From: CAVTWJ01 sp964525605
GTDB taxonomy: Bacteria; Oederibacteriota; Muellerivitia; Muellerivitales; Muellerivitaceae
Assembly (NCBI GenBank): GCA_964525605.1
Contig: CAZGKT010000006.1
Coordinates: 62,001-126,000 of the forward strand
Length of the DNA stretch: 64,000 bases
Direction of reading: 5' to 3'
The position numbers and the translations under genes were made by a program. Positions within the stretch are counted from its first letter, which is position 1, and each line of letters starts with the position of its first letter. Below the pieces are notes generated by a model, which made no database searches, was not told the origin of the DNA, and saw only the letters and a list, made by a program, of their open reading frames with translations. Shown one piece after another: positions 44,097 to 53,165 of this stretch.

Positions 44097-45074
44097 TTAA
44101 TTTTTGAGGTCTAAGACAGTGTTTTTGGAAACGCTCATGTTCGTTTGATAATCCCAGGGTTGATCATTGGTCGGATTACCTGCCCAGCCCACATTTTGGT
44201 TCTCTCCAGGTTGGAGAGTCACATTACTTCTCACCGAATGGGCACCGTTTCCGACATCAGTGATCGTAATATAAATTTCGACAGGGTAATTATTGGTGTT
44301 TTCAGCCCAAAGCTGATCTTTTTGAGGGCCATTCGGCTTGCCCGTTAAGACGACTCCGTCCACCTGCAAGTTCGCGTGATGGACCCCCGAATTTTTGGGA
44401 TGCGGCGTTGGGGTCGGCTTTTGTTTAGGGGAAGGGGTCTCCGCCGCCGGGTCCATATCGATATCTTTGTGGGTAGGCAAGGGATCTTTGTAATTGTCCA
44501 CATATTGGACTTTTGAACGCTTATTGGCCTGGGCTTGCATGAAATCCGAATCGGAAGAATCATCGATCGATTTATGGGTAGGTAGATTGTCTTCCGAATC
44601 GTCATCCACCCTTTTCAATTGTTTCATCAAGGCATCGTGTTTTTCTTTGTCGATCTTATCTTGGATCGCTTTTCGCCTCGCCCTTTCAGCCGCTTCACGC
44701 TGTTCTTGCAATTGTTGTTGGCGTATTTCTTCATCGGAGGGGCCCAGGAGAATTCCTGTAACAATCGGGGCTAGTATTTTGGTGCCCATCTCCGAACCAA
44801 GGTCTGCACCCCAATGGGTTGGGTCACCGTCGCCTAAGGAAGGGCTGGAGCTGGAATCATCCGAACCTGTAACGGTGAAACATCCACCACCGCCTGTATC
44901 TTCCTGATTGGCAAAGTTTTGGGCTTCGGCCTGTGTGTCAAAGGGGCCCTGTTGGGCCGCACCCACATATTTTTGCCCGCCGGGGCAAACATCGACCCAC
45001 CATTTGGCCCATAGGGAATGAGCCTGAAGAAAAACCAAAGCAAACAAAAGGATGGCATGAAAAGGTCTTTTCAC
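44097..45074 (-). CDS. Secreted protein of unknown function with coiled-coil middle
   Basis: 325 residues, GTG start after GGGGGAG. A signal peptide ('AHSLWA') leads a short Cys-containing domain ('KWWVDVCPGGQKYVGAAQQG'), a Ser/Gly/Asp-rich linker, a charged helical stretch expected to be a coiled coil ('RQQQLQEQREAAERARRK'), acidic/Thr linkers and a C-terminal beta domain ('VEIYITITDVGNGAHSVRSN', 'LQPGENQNVGW'). No known family. It lies next to the secretin and the MORN/TPR pair; an envelope role is plausible only by location. Confidence 0.6.
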   Translation of the reverse strand: MKRPFHAILLFALVFLQAHSLWAKWWVDVCPGGQKYVGAAQQGPFDTQAEAQNFANQEDTGGGGCFTVTGSDDSSSSPSLGDGDPTHWGADLGSEMGTKILAPIVTGILLGPSDEEIRQQQLQEQREAAERARRKAIQDKIDKEKHDALMKQLKRVDDDSEDNLPTHKSIDDSSDSDFMQAQANKRSKVQYVDNYKDPLPTHKDIDMDPAAETPSPKQKPTPTPHPKNSGVHHANLQVDGVVLTGKPNGPQKDQLWAENTNNYPVEIYITITDVGNGAHSVRSNVTLQPGENQNVGWAGNPTNDQPWDYQTNMSVSKNTVLDLKN

Positions 45075-45259
45075 CCTGATTCTCTCCCCCGAGATTTAAG
45101 CGCCAAACTAACCTGCCATTGGATAAATGCTTTGTCAAGAAAACACACTGTAAGTTAAAGCGTTGGAGTTAATCGGGAAAAACCATTGGTACTAATTGGA
45201 AAATTAGGGCCAATACGAGGGGCCAAAAAGAAGGTGTCGGCTACCGGAATTCCAGCCGA

Positions 45260-46621
45260 TTATTTCACAACGGGTTTATCAGGTGTCTTTTCCCCATCTG
45301 AATCAAATATTTTTGCCTTGGCCGCGTCCTTATCCGGCAAGTTACCCGAATCCCGTTTGATGTGGGGAGTCAAAAGAACAAGAACGTCTCGCTTGACCTT
45401 GGTTTTTGATTTCGCCGAAAAGATGAAGGGGAGAATATCTTTCAAAACGGGGATGCCGCCCTCGGTTTCGATCTCGGTGGTTTTCATCATCCCCCCCAGC
45501 ACGAAGGTTTCCCCGTCTTTGAGCGTAATCTTGCTCTGCGCGGACCGGTTCTCGAAAATCGGGTTGCCGTCCGGGCTCCACCCGGTCAGGTCGTCCAGGT
45601 TGGCGTTGACCGTGAGGATAATGACATCCGCCTGGCCGATCTGGGGAATGACATTCACCGTCAACCCGCCGTAGCCCTGGTATTCGTTGGGGGGAGGCTG
45701 GCTTCCGACCGGGCGGTAGTAGACCCTCTGGCCGGCCGTGATGACCCCGGACTGGTTATTGGCGGTGATAATGCTCGTCTTCGTCAGCACACTCGCCTGG
45801 TTCTTGTTGGAAAGCACGTTGACGATGTCAAAGAATTGGTTCAAATTCAGCGTCCCGTTCAAATTCCAATTCTGTTGGTAAGGCGCGTTGACCGTGCTGC
45901 TGGTATTCACATAGGTCGATCCGCTCCCGTAGTACTGGGTGGAGATGTTGGTCGCGCCCTGCCCGTTTCCCCCTCCGATCGCAAGTGACGCCGTGGTGTC
46001 GAGCGTGCGCAGGGCGTTCCAATCGATCCCCACCTTGCTCATGTAGTCATCCGATATTTCCACGACCCCCGCGTCGATCACGACCTGGGGGATGAATACG
46101 TCGATCTTGTCCAGCATCCGCTTGATGGTGTCGATCTTGCTGCTCAGGTCCGTGATCACCAGGGCGTTGTGGGAGCTATCCACGATCATGCTTCCCTCTT
46201 GGGAAAGCTGGGGGGATATCAGCCCCTGGACGGTTCGGGGGTCCGTGTAGTTCAAGGGAATGGAAACCGTCTCCAGGCGGACGAATTCTTTCAGTTTGGG
46301 CGAATCCAACTGGTGCACGAGCGCCACCAGATCGTTCAGTTTGGCCTTCTTGTCGGTGATGATGACCATATTCAAGGCGTCATTCACCTGCACCGCGCCC
46401 CATCGGGACAGGCGGGCCTGAATGAACGGCTCGATTTCGGAAGCCTTGATGTTTTTCATTTCAACGACCTGGCTCACCGTGTCGTAGCCCAGCTCATCCT
46501 CCACCTGCACGGCCAGGTTCAAAGTTCCCTTGGTGCCGGTAGGTAATTGCTGAGCCAAAAGGAAGGTTGGGGAGGAAAAGACCAACAGTAAAAGACAAGC
46601 GATAAGATTGGAACGGTTCAT
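45260..46621 (-). CDS. Orphan secretin (GspD/PilQ-like outer-membrane channel)
   Basis: 453 residues from the ATG at 46621 (AAGGGAG site). A signal peptide ends near 'TFLLAQ'. Two N-type domains follow ('VVEMKNIKASEIEPFIQARL', 'TVSIPLNYTDPRTVQGLI'), each with the 'VDSSHNALVITD'-like strand. The C-terminal secretin domain has 'VVIDAGVVEISDDYMSKVG', 'GQRVYYRPVG', 'VNVIPQIG' and the signature 'GETFVLGGMMKTTE' with 'GGIPVLKDILPFIF'. Secretins form outer-membrane rings for type II secretion, type IV pili or related systems. No ATPase, pseudopilin or inner-membrane partner is in the window, so its system is unknown. Confidence 0.88.
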   Translation of the reverse strand: MNRSNLIACLLLLVFSSPTFLLAQQLPTGTKGTLNLAVQVEDELGYDTVSQVVEMKNIKASEIEPFIQARLSRWGAVQVNDALNMVIITDKKAKLNDLVALVHQLDSPKLKEFVRLETVSIPLNYTDPRTVQGLISPQLSQEGSMIVDSSHNALVITDLSSKIDTIKRMLDKIDVFIPQVVIDAGVVEISDDYMSKVGIDWNALRTLDTTASLAIGGGNGQGATNISTQYYGSGSTYVNTSSTVNAPYQQNWNLNGTLNLNQFFDIVNVLSNKNQASVLTKTSIITANNQSGVITAGQRVYYRPVGSQPPPNEYQGYGGLTVNVIPQIGQADVIILTVNANLDDLTGWSPDGNPIFENRSAQSKITLKDGETFVLGGMMKTTEIETEGGIPVLKDILPFIFSAKSKTKVKRDVLVLLTPHIKRDSGNLPDKDAAKAKIFDSDGEKTPDKPVVK

Positions 46622-46740
46622 AACTTCTCCCTTATGACTCATATTTGTTTCAGCCCGACTGATACGGTAGTAAGTATATCATGGCATAAAAAATGGATTT
46701 TTGGTTCGGCGTCTCTCTGAGAACCCACCATTCTCGGCAA

Positions 46741-46787
46741 AATAAAAAGAACCCGGCCTTTTTGGGAGCCGGGTTCTTTTTATTTCT
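46741..46787. terminator. Terminator of NHL lipoprotein 2
   Basis: Perfect 17-bp inverted repeat AATAAAAAGAACCCGGC / GCCGGGTTCTTTTTATT with a 10-base loop, about 45 bp beyond the gene at 46832-47860. T runs on both sides. Confidence 0.92.
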
Positions 46788-46831
46788 GTCTTAATTGAAA
46801 TGGTTTGATAAGACCCCTGGATTCATCCGCT

Positions 46832-47860
46832 TCAAGGGGCGAATATTTTGATAGCGGGATAATCCACGATGTAGGCGTTCCCCGAAGGGCTCAAGCTGAT
46901 GTAATCAATTTGGCCCAAGGTCACCGTGCCGGTATTTCCCCATTGGCAAAGGTAGGTGCCGTTGATATTAAATTCTTCCACCCGCATGTTCCCGTAATCC
47001 GTGACGTAACAGCAGCCCTTCTTGTCCACGCATATCCCGCAAGACAGGGTGCCGAACTGGCCGGGCCCATTGCCGCGTCCCCCCCATTTGCACAGGTAGG
47101 TTCCCGTATTGGTGTATTTGTAAACGTAAGAGTTGTTAAAGTCCGGGGTATAGACACAACCCCAGGAGTCGGTGCAGATGCCGTCCGGGTCGCTGGTCGT
47201 GGTGTCCCAGGGGCCGTTGGTGGTCCACTTGGTGATGAAATTTCCGTTGCTATCGAACTTTTGAATGCATTGGTTGTTGGCATCCACCGTGTAAATATTG
47301 TTCGAGGGGTCCGCCGCGATCCCGCGGGGCGCGCTGAATTGGCCGGGGCCCGAACCGGTGCTTCCCCATTCGGTGACGGGAACCCCCGCGTTCGTGAATT
47401 TCTGGACCACTTCGTTGCCTTCGTCGACGGTGTAAATATAGTTGTTGGTATCCACACAGATGCCGGACATGGTGGTGAAATGACCGGGCCCTTTCCCGGG
47501 CGTCCCCCATTGGCCGAGATAATTTCCCGTGCTGTCGAATTTTTGAATGCGGTCATTGCCCCGGTCCAGTACGTACACGTTCCCCGAAGAATCCGCGCAG
47601 ATACCGTAGGGCTTCCCCTGAAAATCACCGTTTCCAGTGCCCGAACCGCCCCATTGGCCGACGTAGGTAAGGGGTATCCCTGAAACGAGGGTGGGAGGAC
47701 CGGAAGGACCCAAGGGGGTGATCTGAGGCGCGGAAGGCGTGAGAGAAGACTGGTAACAACCACTCAGCAGAAGGCTGCCGGCCAAGGCTAAAAAAAGAAA
47801 ACTCACTTTACCCAAAAGCCTAGCCGTACCTAGATAGGGTCTCAAGAAATTTAAATTCAT
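46832..47860 (-). CDS. NHL-repeat beta-propeller lipoprotein (copy 2)
   Basis: 342 residues. Lipobox 'LLLSGC' then six NHL blades ('DSSGNVYVLDRGNDRIQKF', 'DTNNYIYTVDEGNEVVQKF', 'DPSNNIYTVDANNQCIQKF', 'DKKGCCYVTDYGNMRVEEF'), closing with 'YPAIKIFAP'. It is the paralogue of 40940-41962, in the same orientation and collinear with it. GAGGTGC precedes the ATG. Some blades carry extra Cys residues not found in copy 1. Likely an exported binding or scaffold protein. Confidence 0.85.
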   Translation of the reverse strand: MNLNFLRPYLGTARLLGKVSFLFLALAGSLLLSGCYQSSLTPSAPQITPLGPSGPPTLVSGIPLTYVGQWGGSGTGNGDFQGKPYGICADSSGNVYVLDRGNDRIQKFDSTGNYLGQWGTPGKGPGHFTTMSGICVDTNNYIYTVDEGNEVVQKFTNAGVPVTEWGSTGSGPGQFSAPRGIAADPSNNIYTVDANNQCIQKFDSNGNFITKWTTNGPWDTTTSDPDGICTDSWGCVYTPDFNNSYVYKYTNTGTYLCKWGGRGNGPGQFGTLSCGICVDKKGCCYVTDYGNMRVEEFNINGTYLCQWGNTGTVTLGQIDYISLSPSGNAYIVDYPAIKIFAP

Positions 47861-48284
47861 ATGGCACCTCGTTGACAGATCGTTTTTATATAACTTGTTT
47901 TCACTTCATGATCCTGACCAACCCTAATTTTACCACCGAACTCAAATTCCCTCCCCTAACCAGGGGTCACCAGGGCCCCGTTAAAACAACGTCTTTTATC
48001 AGTTTGGCCATCGAATTTCGGACTCCCCCAATGACATGGAAAAACTCCGAAGTTTTTCCTCGTCAGACCCTGATGTCTTCCATGCCGTTCAATCTATAGA
48101 TGGAGTCACACCTTTTTTATTCCACCCAAACAAACAAATAAATTCCATCCAAAAAACAAGTGAAATACAGGGCCCTTGGTTTTTAAAAGCCATACAACTT
48201 TATTTTTAACATGCGGTTGATTTACCTTTCAGCCAAAATGGATGTAGGTGGCCATGACCCCCCATTCTTTTTCAGGTGTCAAAC
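47861..48284. other. Intergenic region between divergent genes
   Basis: 424 bp with no convincing gene. It holds the conserved element for NHL lipoprotein 2 (47922-47937); the part before the barrel gene at 48285 is AT-rich without a clear promoter match. Confidence 0.5.
47922..47937 (-). promoter_or_regulatory. Conserved promoter-like element upstream of NHL lipoprotein 2
   Basis: Minus-strand GGTGGTAAAATTAGGG, differing at one base from the element at 42026-42041. It contains the extended -10 form TGGTAAAAT. Confidence 0.5.
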
Positions 48285-48857
48285 ATGACTAAACCCCTCT
48301 TCTATTTCGCCCTCACCCTCCTGTCCCTGGGCGCCTCGGTTTGCACCGCCCAGTCTGATCCCTGGGAATGTTGCCCCCCGAAAAGATCCCTGCTCGTTTT
48401 GGAAGGGGGCTATGCGGCCCTGGCCATCCCGCTGACGACTCAAACATCCTCGGGCATGGGATTCGGCATGGAAGGTTATTACCTTTTGGACCGCCATTGG
48501 ATGGCGGGCTTCGGCTTTAGCTACTTCAGCACTTCCGAGAATGAGATCAACTTCACTTACACCGACCTAATGCTGGCCGTCCGATACCGGTTGAAACGCA
48601 CCGGGTCCGGGCCCTATCTGATGGCGGGAACAGGTCTCTTGAGCGAGAACTACAGTTACGAATACGAGGATTTGTACGTGACCGCTTTGAACCACAGGTT
48701 ATTGGACTACCCCTACGCCATGGCCGGAGTCGGATGGGAATACGAGATGATGAAATACACGGACCTCTTCGTGCAACTCCAGGCCCGGATGGTTCTCGAA
48801 GACAACGTGAGAGCCTTCTACTTCCCCCTCGTGGCCGGTATCAACTTCGGCATGTAA
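48285..48857 (+). CDS. Small outer-membrane beta-barrel protein, 190 aa
   Basis: ATG at 48285 with AGGTG 7 bp before it; a GTG nine bases upstream is less likely. The signal peptide ends at 'ASVCTAQ'. Two adjacent cysteines follow ('WECCPPKR'), then about eight amphipathic strands ('LLVLEGGYAALAIP', 'MEGYYLLDRHWMAGFGFSYF', 'DLMLAVRYRLKRTGSGPYLM', 'AGVGWEYEMMKYTDLFVQ') and a last strand. The size fits OmpW/OmpX-type eight-stranded barrels. Function unknown. Confidence 0.7.
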   Translation: MTKPLFYFALTLLSLGASVCTAQSDPWECCPPKRSLLVLEGGYAALAIPLTTQTSSGMGFGMEGYYLLDRHWMAGFGFSYFSTSENEINFTYTDLMLAVRYRLKRTGSGPYLMAGTGLLSENYSYEYEDLYVTALNHRLLDYPYAMAGVGWEYEMMKYTDLFVQLQARMVLEDNVRAFYFPLVAGINFGM

Positions 48858-49056
48858 CTCTCTTCTGAAACCCAAACCTTTTTTGTGGATTTACAATGAA
48901 TAGTCATCTCGGGGCTGACGTTTGGAAAAACGAAAAGTATCGTTCGAAGGCTATTTTTAAAAATTTCTTTCCAACCATTTCCCCAAATAGTTGCGTCAGA
49001 ACGAATGAAGGCAAAAACCTGTTATTGGTTGAACCGACGAATTGAGGGAGGCTTAT

Positions 49057-49722
49057 ATGCGTAAAATCTTGATAATCATTCTCGCGATATTAATGGTTTC
49101 ACCGGGGGCGATCTGGGCCCAATCCCAACCCGGAAATCCGCCCACCCCTGCCGTTTCAAAAGCCAAAAAGAAGCTGAAAAATACGGCCCAACCCAAAGCG
49201 AAATTCACGCCCATCGACGTGGAGGAACATTCCTTCGAATATTACGACGCGGATTCCGGATGGTCCGTAGCCACCGCGACCAGTTATTCCTACAAGGGCT
49301 CGAACCTTTCAGACCCGAAGGATTTTGAAAGGGTGATTTACCCCCTCAACGACCCGGAGGCGAATAACTTCCTCCGTTCCGCCGCGGATAAGGACGGCTG
49401 GGGCCAAGGCCTCTTGTGGGGAGGTATCGCCGTGGAAACAGCAGGCTGGACGGACTTTACCGTCGAGATGCTCGGCATGGAATCGACGGATTCCTCAGGC
49501 CATGTCACCGAACATACCCCGAATGTATTGCCCTCCATCGTGATGGTTTTAGGCGGGGTGGGGTTCATTTTGAAGGGGGTCTTTACCCAGATGGACGCCG
49601 GCACGGACCGGGCCAATGCCGTTGAGCGATATAACTCGGTCGTTCAATCCGACAACAACCTATCGATGATGGTTCTGCCCGGCACCCAGGCGGTGGGGTT
49701 AAGCCTCACCCAGACTTTCTGA
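49057..49722 (+). CDS. Secreted/membrane protein of unknown function, 221 aa
   Basis: GAGGGAGG lies 6 bp before the ATG at 49057. The signal peptide ends at 'GAIWAQ'. A basic Pro/Lys linker is followed by a domain with 'HSFEYYDADSGWSVATAT', two hydrophobic segments ('GLLWGGIAVETAGWTDF', 'LPSIVMVLGGVGFILKGVF') and a C-terminal 'VGLSLTQTF' ending in Phe. It may be inserted in or attached to the outer membrane. No family recognised. Confidence 0.6.
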   Translation: MRKILIIILAILMVSPGAIWAQSQPGNPPTPAVSKAKKKLKNTAQPKAKFTPIDVEEHSFEYYDADSGWSVATATSYSYKGSNLSDPKDFERVIYPLNDPEANNFLRSAADKDGWGQGLLWGGIAVETAGWTDFTVEMLGMESTDSSGHVTEHTPNVLPSIVMVLGGVGFILKGVFTQMDAGTDRANAVERYNSVVQSDNNLSMMVLPGTQAVGLSLTQTF

Positions 49723-49781
49723 AACGGGCGGGCCGGTTTCCTGTGAATAAATCGGAATGTGTTGGCTACTCCCCTTGGTGG

Positions 49782-51185
49782 TTAGTACCCGGAAACCCAG
49801 TCCGGATCGAGTGCGGTCGTCCCGGTCGCGGGATTGTAAATATCCGTGAGCCCGGTTCCATTGACCGCGACGGTGTAAAGACCGTTGGCCGTGGAGTCGT
49901 AGAAAACGACATGTTGGCTATCAGGCGACCAAGCGGCGGAGGTGCAAGAATCTCCCGTGGGAGACAACTGGACCAGGCCTGTCCCGGTGGGGCTCATGAC
50001 ATAAAGGACGTTACTTCCGGTTCCCGAGAAAAACAGCCATTTGGTCCCGTCGGGCGACCAGTCCGGCCCCCCGCCGCCGATGGTGGTTAGGCTGACCGCG
50101 CCGGATCCGTCGCTGTTCATCTCCCAAAGGCTGGATGGCCCCCCATCCTCATAGGAAGCGGCGATCTTCGTTCCGTCGGGGGAATAAGCCACGCTGGTGA
50201 ACAATCCCCCGGGGCCGTTATAAATCGTGGTGGGGGCGGCGCTGGTGCCGTTGGCCAGGAGGGTGGTGATGGAAGTGCCCGGCAAAAGCAATTTCGTGCT
50301 ATCCGAGGACCAGGAAAAATCCTGGTTCAAACAGAGGGATATCGCGGCTCCTCCCGAGGCGGGCATCACCGAGACGGTGCTCAGGCCCGTTGTGGCGTAA
50401 AAGGCGATCTTCGTGCCGTCCGGCGACCACCGGGCGCCCAATCCGGCGACTCCCATGTCGGTCCGGCTGGTGCCGTTGGCGTTCATGGTGTAAATCTCGT
50501 TCTCGTTGAAGTCGCTGACATTGATGAAAAGAATCTTGGTTTTGTCGGGGGACCACTGGCCGTACCTCGGCACCACGGTGACCTCCATGTTCAGGTTGGT
50601 TTCATTGCGCAGGTTCGAGCCGTCCTGGTTGATGATATAGAGGTTTTGGGCCTCGGCCGCTAAGGTGTACATGCAAAAGATGATGTCGTTGCTGGGGGTG
50701 GTCGTGATCGTGGCGGTTGAAGTGACCGTGGGGGTGGCCGAGGGGGTGGTATTGGTGGTGTTCGTCACGGTCGGGGAGGAGGTCGCCGTGGGGGACATCG
50801 TGGCGGTGGGCGAAAGAGTGTTGGTGACCGTGGAGGTGGCTGTCCCCGTATTCGACCAGGTAGGGGTCGCGGTAGGGGTCCCCGTATTGGTGAAGGTTCC
50901 CGTATCGGTCGGGGAGTTGGTGGAAGTAGGCGTGAAAGTACTGGTGGGGGAAGAGGTGAAAGTCCCGGTGTTCGGAAGGGTGAAGGTGGGGGTAGGGGTA
51001 CCCGTTTTGGTCGGGCTATTCGTCGCCGTCGAAGTAGCCGTAGAGGTCGAACTTAGGGCCGCCGTTACGGTGTTCGTGGGGTTGGCTTGCGGTTGAATTG
51101 GAACGCTGGGATGGCTTGAGCAGTTATTGATAAAAAAAGCCAGCCCTAACAAAAGTGAACCGATTCCGGTAAAGCGAGAATTCAT
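49782..51185 (-). CDS. Lipoprotein with Thr-Pro stalk and TolB-like propeller
   Basis: 467 residues, AGGGAGT before the ATG. Lipobox-like 'FFINNC' near residue 22. A stalk of T-P-T/T-x-T units follows (to about residue 165). The rest is a beta-propeller of the TolB/WD40-like PD40 type, with repeated 'WSPDGTKIAFY', 'YSPDGTKIAAS', 'WSPDGTKWLFF' and 'WSPDSQHVVFY' words, about six blades. TolB proper is soluble and periplasmic; here the propeller is on a lipid-anchored stalk, like the NHL heads elsewhere in the window. Binding partner unknown. Confidence 0.8.
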   Translation of the reverse strand: MNSRFTGIGSLLLGLAFFINNCSSHPSVPIQPQANPTNTVTAALSSTSTATSTATNSPTKTGTPTPTFTLPNTGTFTSSPTSTFTPTSTNSPTDTGTFTNTGTPTATPTWSNTGTATSTVTNTLSPTATMSPTATSSPTVTNTTNTTPSATPTVTSTATITTTPSNDIIFCMYTLAAEAQNLYIINQDGSNLRNETNLNMEVTVVPRYGQWSPDKTKILFINVSDFNENEIYTMNANGTSRTDMGVAGLGARWSPDGTKIAFYATTGLSTVSVMPASGGAAISLCLNQDFSWSSDSTKLLLPGTSITTLLANGTSAAPTTIYNGPGGLFTSVAYSPDGTKIAASYEDGGPSSLWEMNSDGSGAVSLTTIGGGGPDWSPDGTKWLFFSGTGSNVLYVMSPTGTGLVQLSPTGDSCTSAAWSPDSQHVVFYDSTANGLYTVAVNGTGLTDIYNPATGTTALDPDWVSGY

Positions 51186-51547
51186 AGAGACTCCCTAAAG
51201 CATCGATAGCTTCCCATACACTAATAATGTTTTTCCCAGTCGTGTTATTCCAAATATTATTCAATATTTTTCCCAGCAATAAAAATAATTGCGAAATACC
51301 CAGTCATTGCTTAAAAACCAGCTGATGGGTTTTTCAAATGGCCTTGTTGGTTTCGCCGTGGAGCTCAGACCCTGGCCCCTTGTTTCGTCGATGAACCTGA
51401 ACTCATTAGGTACGGTTCATGGCACGGCATTATTCCGGGCATTCCACAAGTAAGCTTTTCCGTTAAAAAAACAGGGTGGTTTATCAAGGGGTTGGAATTG
51501 GCCTGGTAATCGGGTAAATCCTTTCCAAACCCATAGAAAGGTTTTGA
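51186..51547. other. Intergenic region
   Basis: 362 bp between divergent genes. AT-rich near the lipoprotein gene; nothing beyond generic promoter-like AT tracts was recognised. Confidence 0.5.
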
Positions 51548-51961
51548 ATGGCCGGTTACTCAGGTACACCCCTCATCAAAAAACTCGGGATCAAGGAAGG
51601 CTTTCGCATGGCCGTCTTCAACCCGCCCGAGGGTTATTTAAAGCTCCTGGGCAAACTACCCCTGGGGGTGGAGATGACCCCGTCCCTCAAGCACCCGCTG
51701 GATTTCATCCACTACTTCGCCCCGAGTCGGGCGGATTATGAAAAGAGTTTACCCAGCCTCAAGAAGGCCCTGGCTCTTAATGGAATGATCTGGGTTTCCT
51801 GGCCCAAGGCGGCTTCGAAAGTTCCCACGGATGTCACGGAAAAGGTGGTCCGGGATTTCGCCCTGAAAACCGGCCTGGTCGATATCAAGGTCTGCGCGGT
51901 GGACGAAACCTGGTCGGGATTAAAGCTCGTGATCCCGGTGAAAGACCGGATGAACCCATGA
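51548..51961 (+). CDS. DUF3052-family protein
   Basis: 137 residues. 'SGTPLIKKLGIKEGFRMAVFNPPEGY' at the N terminus, 'DFIHYFAPSRADYEKSL' in the middle and 'GMIWVSWPKAASKVPTD' near the end are typical of DUF3052 proteins, small cytoplasmic proteins of unknown function that are widespread in bacteria. Length is normal. No operon partner; the next gene lies 230 bp away. Confidence 0.85.
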   Translation: MAGYSGTPLIKKLGIKEGFRMAVFNPPEGYLKLLGKLPLGVEMTPSLKHPLDFIHYFAPSRADYEKSLPSLKKALALNGMIWVSWPKAASKVPTDVTEKVVRDFALKTGLVDIKVCAVDETWSGLKLVIPVKDRMNP

Positions 51962-52191
51962 AACAATACCCATGGACGGCCCGTCGGGTTCTTGGATAGG
52001 CTGGGTCTTTGGGAAACAAGCTATGAAACGCACTGGCAAATAGGCCCATCCCTAAAAACCACACCGGAAATTCCCTCTCGAATCACGCAATCCATTAGGC
52101 AGTCCCGAACCTCCGATTTAAAATAGGCTTTTCATCAGCCGCAGGTTTATTCACCCCCCCGATTTCGCGGGGTTATATACGGGAGGTTTCT

Positions 52192-53145
52192 ATGGCTCTC
52201 AAGAAGGCAACGAAGGGCCTCAAGTTTTATGGCCAAGGTGAGGAGCTTTTCGGCATCCATATCGTGAATCTTTTTCTGACCCTGGTCACGTTGGGAATTT
52301 ATTCCTTTTGGGCACGGGTCAAGGTCCGCAAGTACCTCTGGGGACAAATGGCATTCGATAAAGACCGTTTGTCCTACCATGGAACGGGCGAGGAAACGAT
52401 CCGGGGTTGGTTCAAGGCCGCGATCATATTCGGTATCCCCTATCTTTTAGTCACCCATGGGCCCCGCTGGATGGGGGCCAGCACCGGGATGATCCTGTTG
52501 GGGGCCTTTCTTTCCCTTCCCCTCATTCTCATTTTCTTTCCCATGGCCGTGGTGGGTTCCCGGCGTTACCGCCTCAGCCGAACCGCCTGGCGGGGCATCC
52601 GGTTCTCCTTCCGGCAGACCTGGCAGGAATACCTGCCGATGTCCTGGAAAGGCAATATCCTCATCGCCCTCACCCTGGGCCTTTACACGCCCTATTACGA
52701 AATGACCCGCGAGAAATTTCTGATCTCCAACACCTATGTCGGGAACAAACATTTCGATTTCGACGGGGACCCGAAGGAACTTTTCGGAAATTACGTCGCC
52801 GCCCTTCTGTTGGCCCTACCGACCCTGGGCGTCTCGCTTTTTTGGTACCACGTGGTCCGCTTGCGCTATGTCTGGAACCACACCACCTTCGGCAAGGCCC
52901 GCTTCCATTGCACGATCACCTTTGAGGGCCTCATGAAGATCGTCCTGGGGAATCTCCTGCTGGTCCTGTTCACCCTGGGGTTCGCCTATCCCTGGGCGCA
53001 AGTGCGGTCGATCCATTACATGGTCCGGAACCTGAGCTTGCAGGGTAAGACGGATTTGAGGCGCATCAAGCAAAAGGCCCAAACCGTCAACGCCACCGGG
53101 GAGGAATTGGCCAGTTTCTTTGACTTGGATTTCGACCTGGGATAA
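52192..53145 (+). CDS. YjgN/DUF898-family membrane protein
   Basis: 317 residues, GGGAGG before the ATG. The N terminus 'GLKFYGQGEELFGIHIVNLF' followed by 'TLGIYSFWARVKVRKYLWGQ' is the DUF898 signature, repeated in the second half as 'DFDGDPKELFGNYVAALLL' and 'YVWNHTTFGKARFHC', so the protein has two copies of a two-to-three-helix unit with six or so membrane segments. Function of YjgN proteins is unknown. The M48 peptidase gene follows 20 bp downstream; this pair recurs in many genomes, suggesting a membrane-quality-control partnership. Confidence 0.9.
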   Translation: MALKKATKGLKFYGQGEELFGIHIVNLFLTLVTLGIYSFWARVKVRKYLWGQMAFDKDRLSYHGTGEETIRGWFKAAIIFGIPYLLVTHGPRWMGASTGMILLGAFLSLPLILIFFPMAVVGSRRYRLSRTAWRGIRFSFRQTWQEYLPMSWKGNILIALTLGLYTPYYEMTREKFLISNTYVGNKHFDFDGDPKELFGNYVAALLLALPTLGVSLFWYHVVRLRYVWNHTTFGKARFHCTITFEGLMKIVLGNLLLVLFTLGFAYPWAQVRSIHYMVRNLSLQGKTDLRRIKQKAQTVNATGEELASFFDLDFDLG

Positions 53146-53165
53146 AAGTTCCCCAAAGGCGGCCC

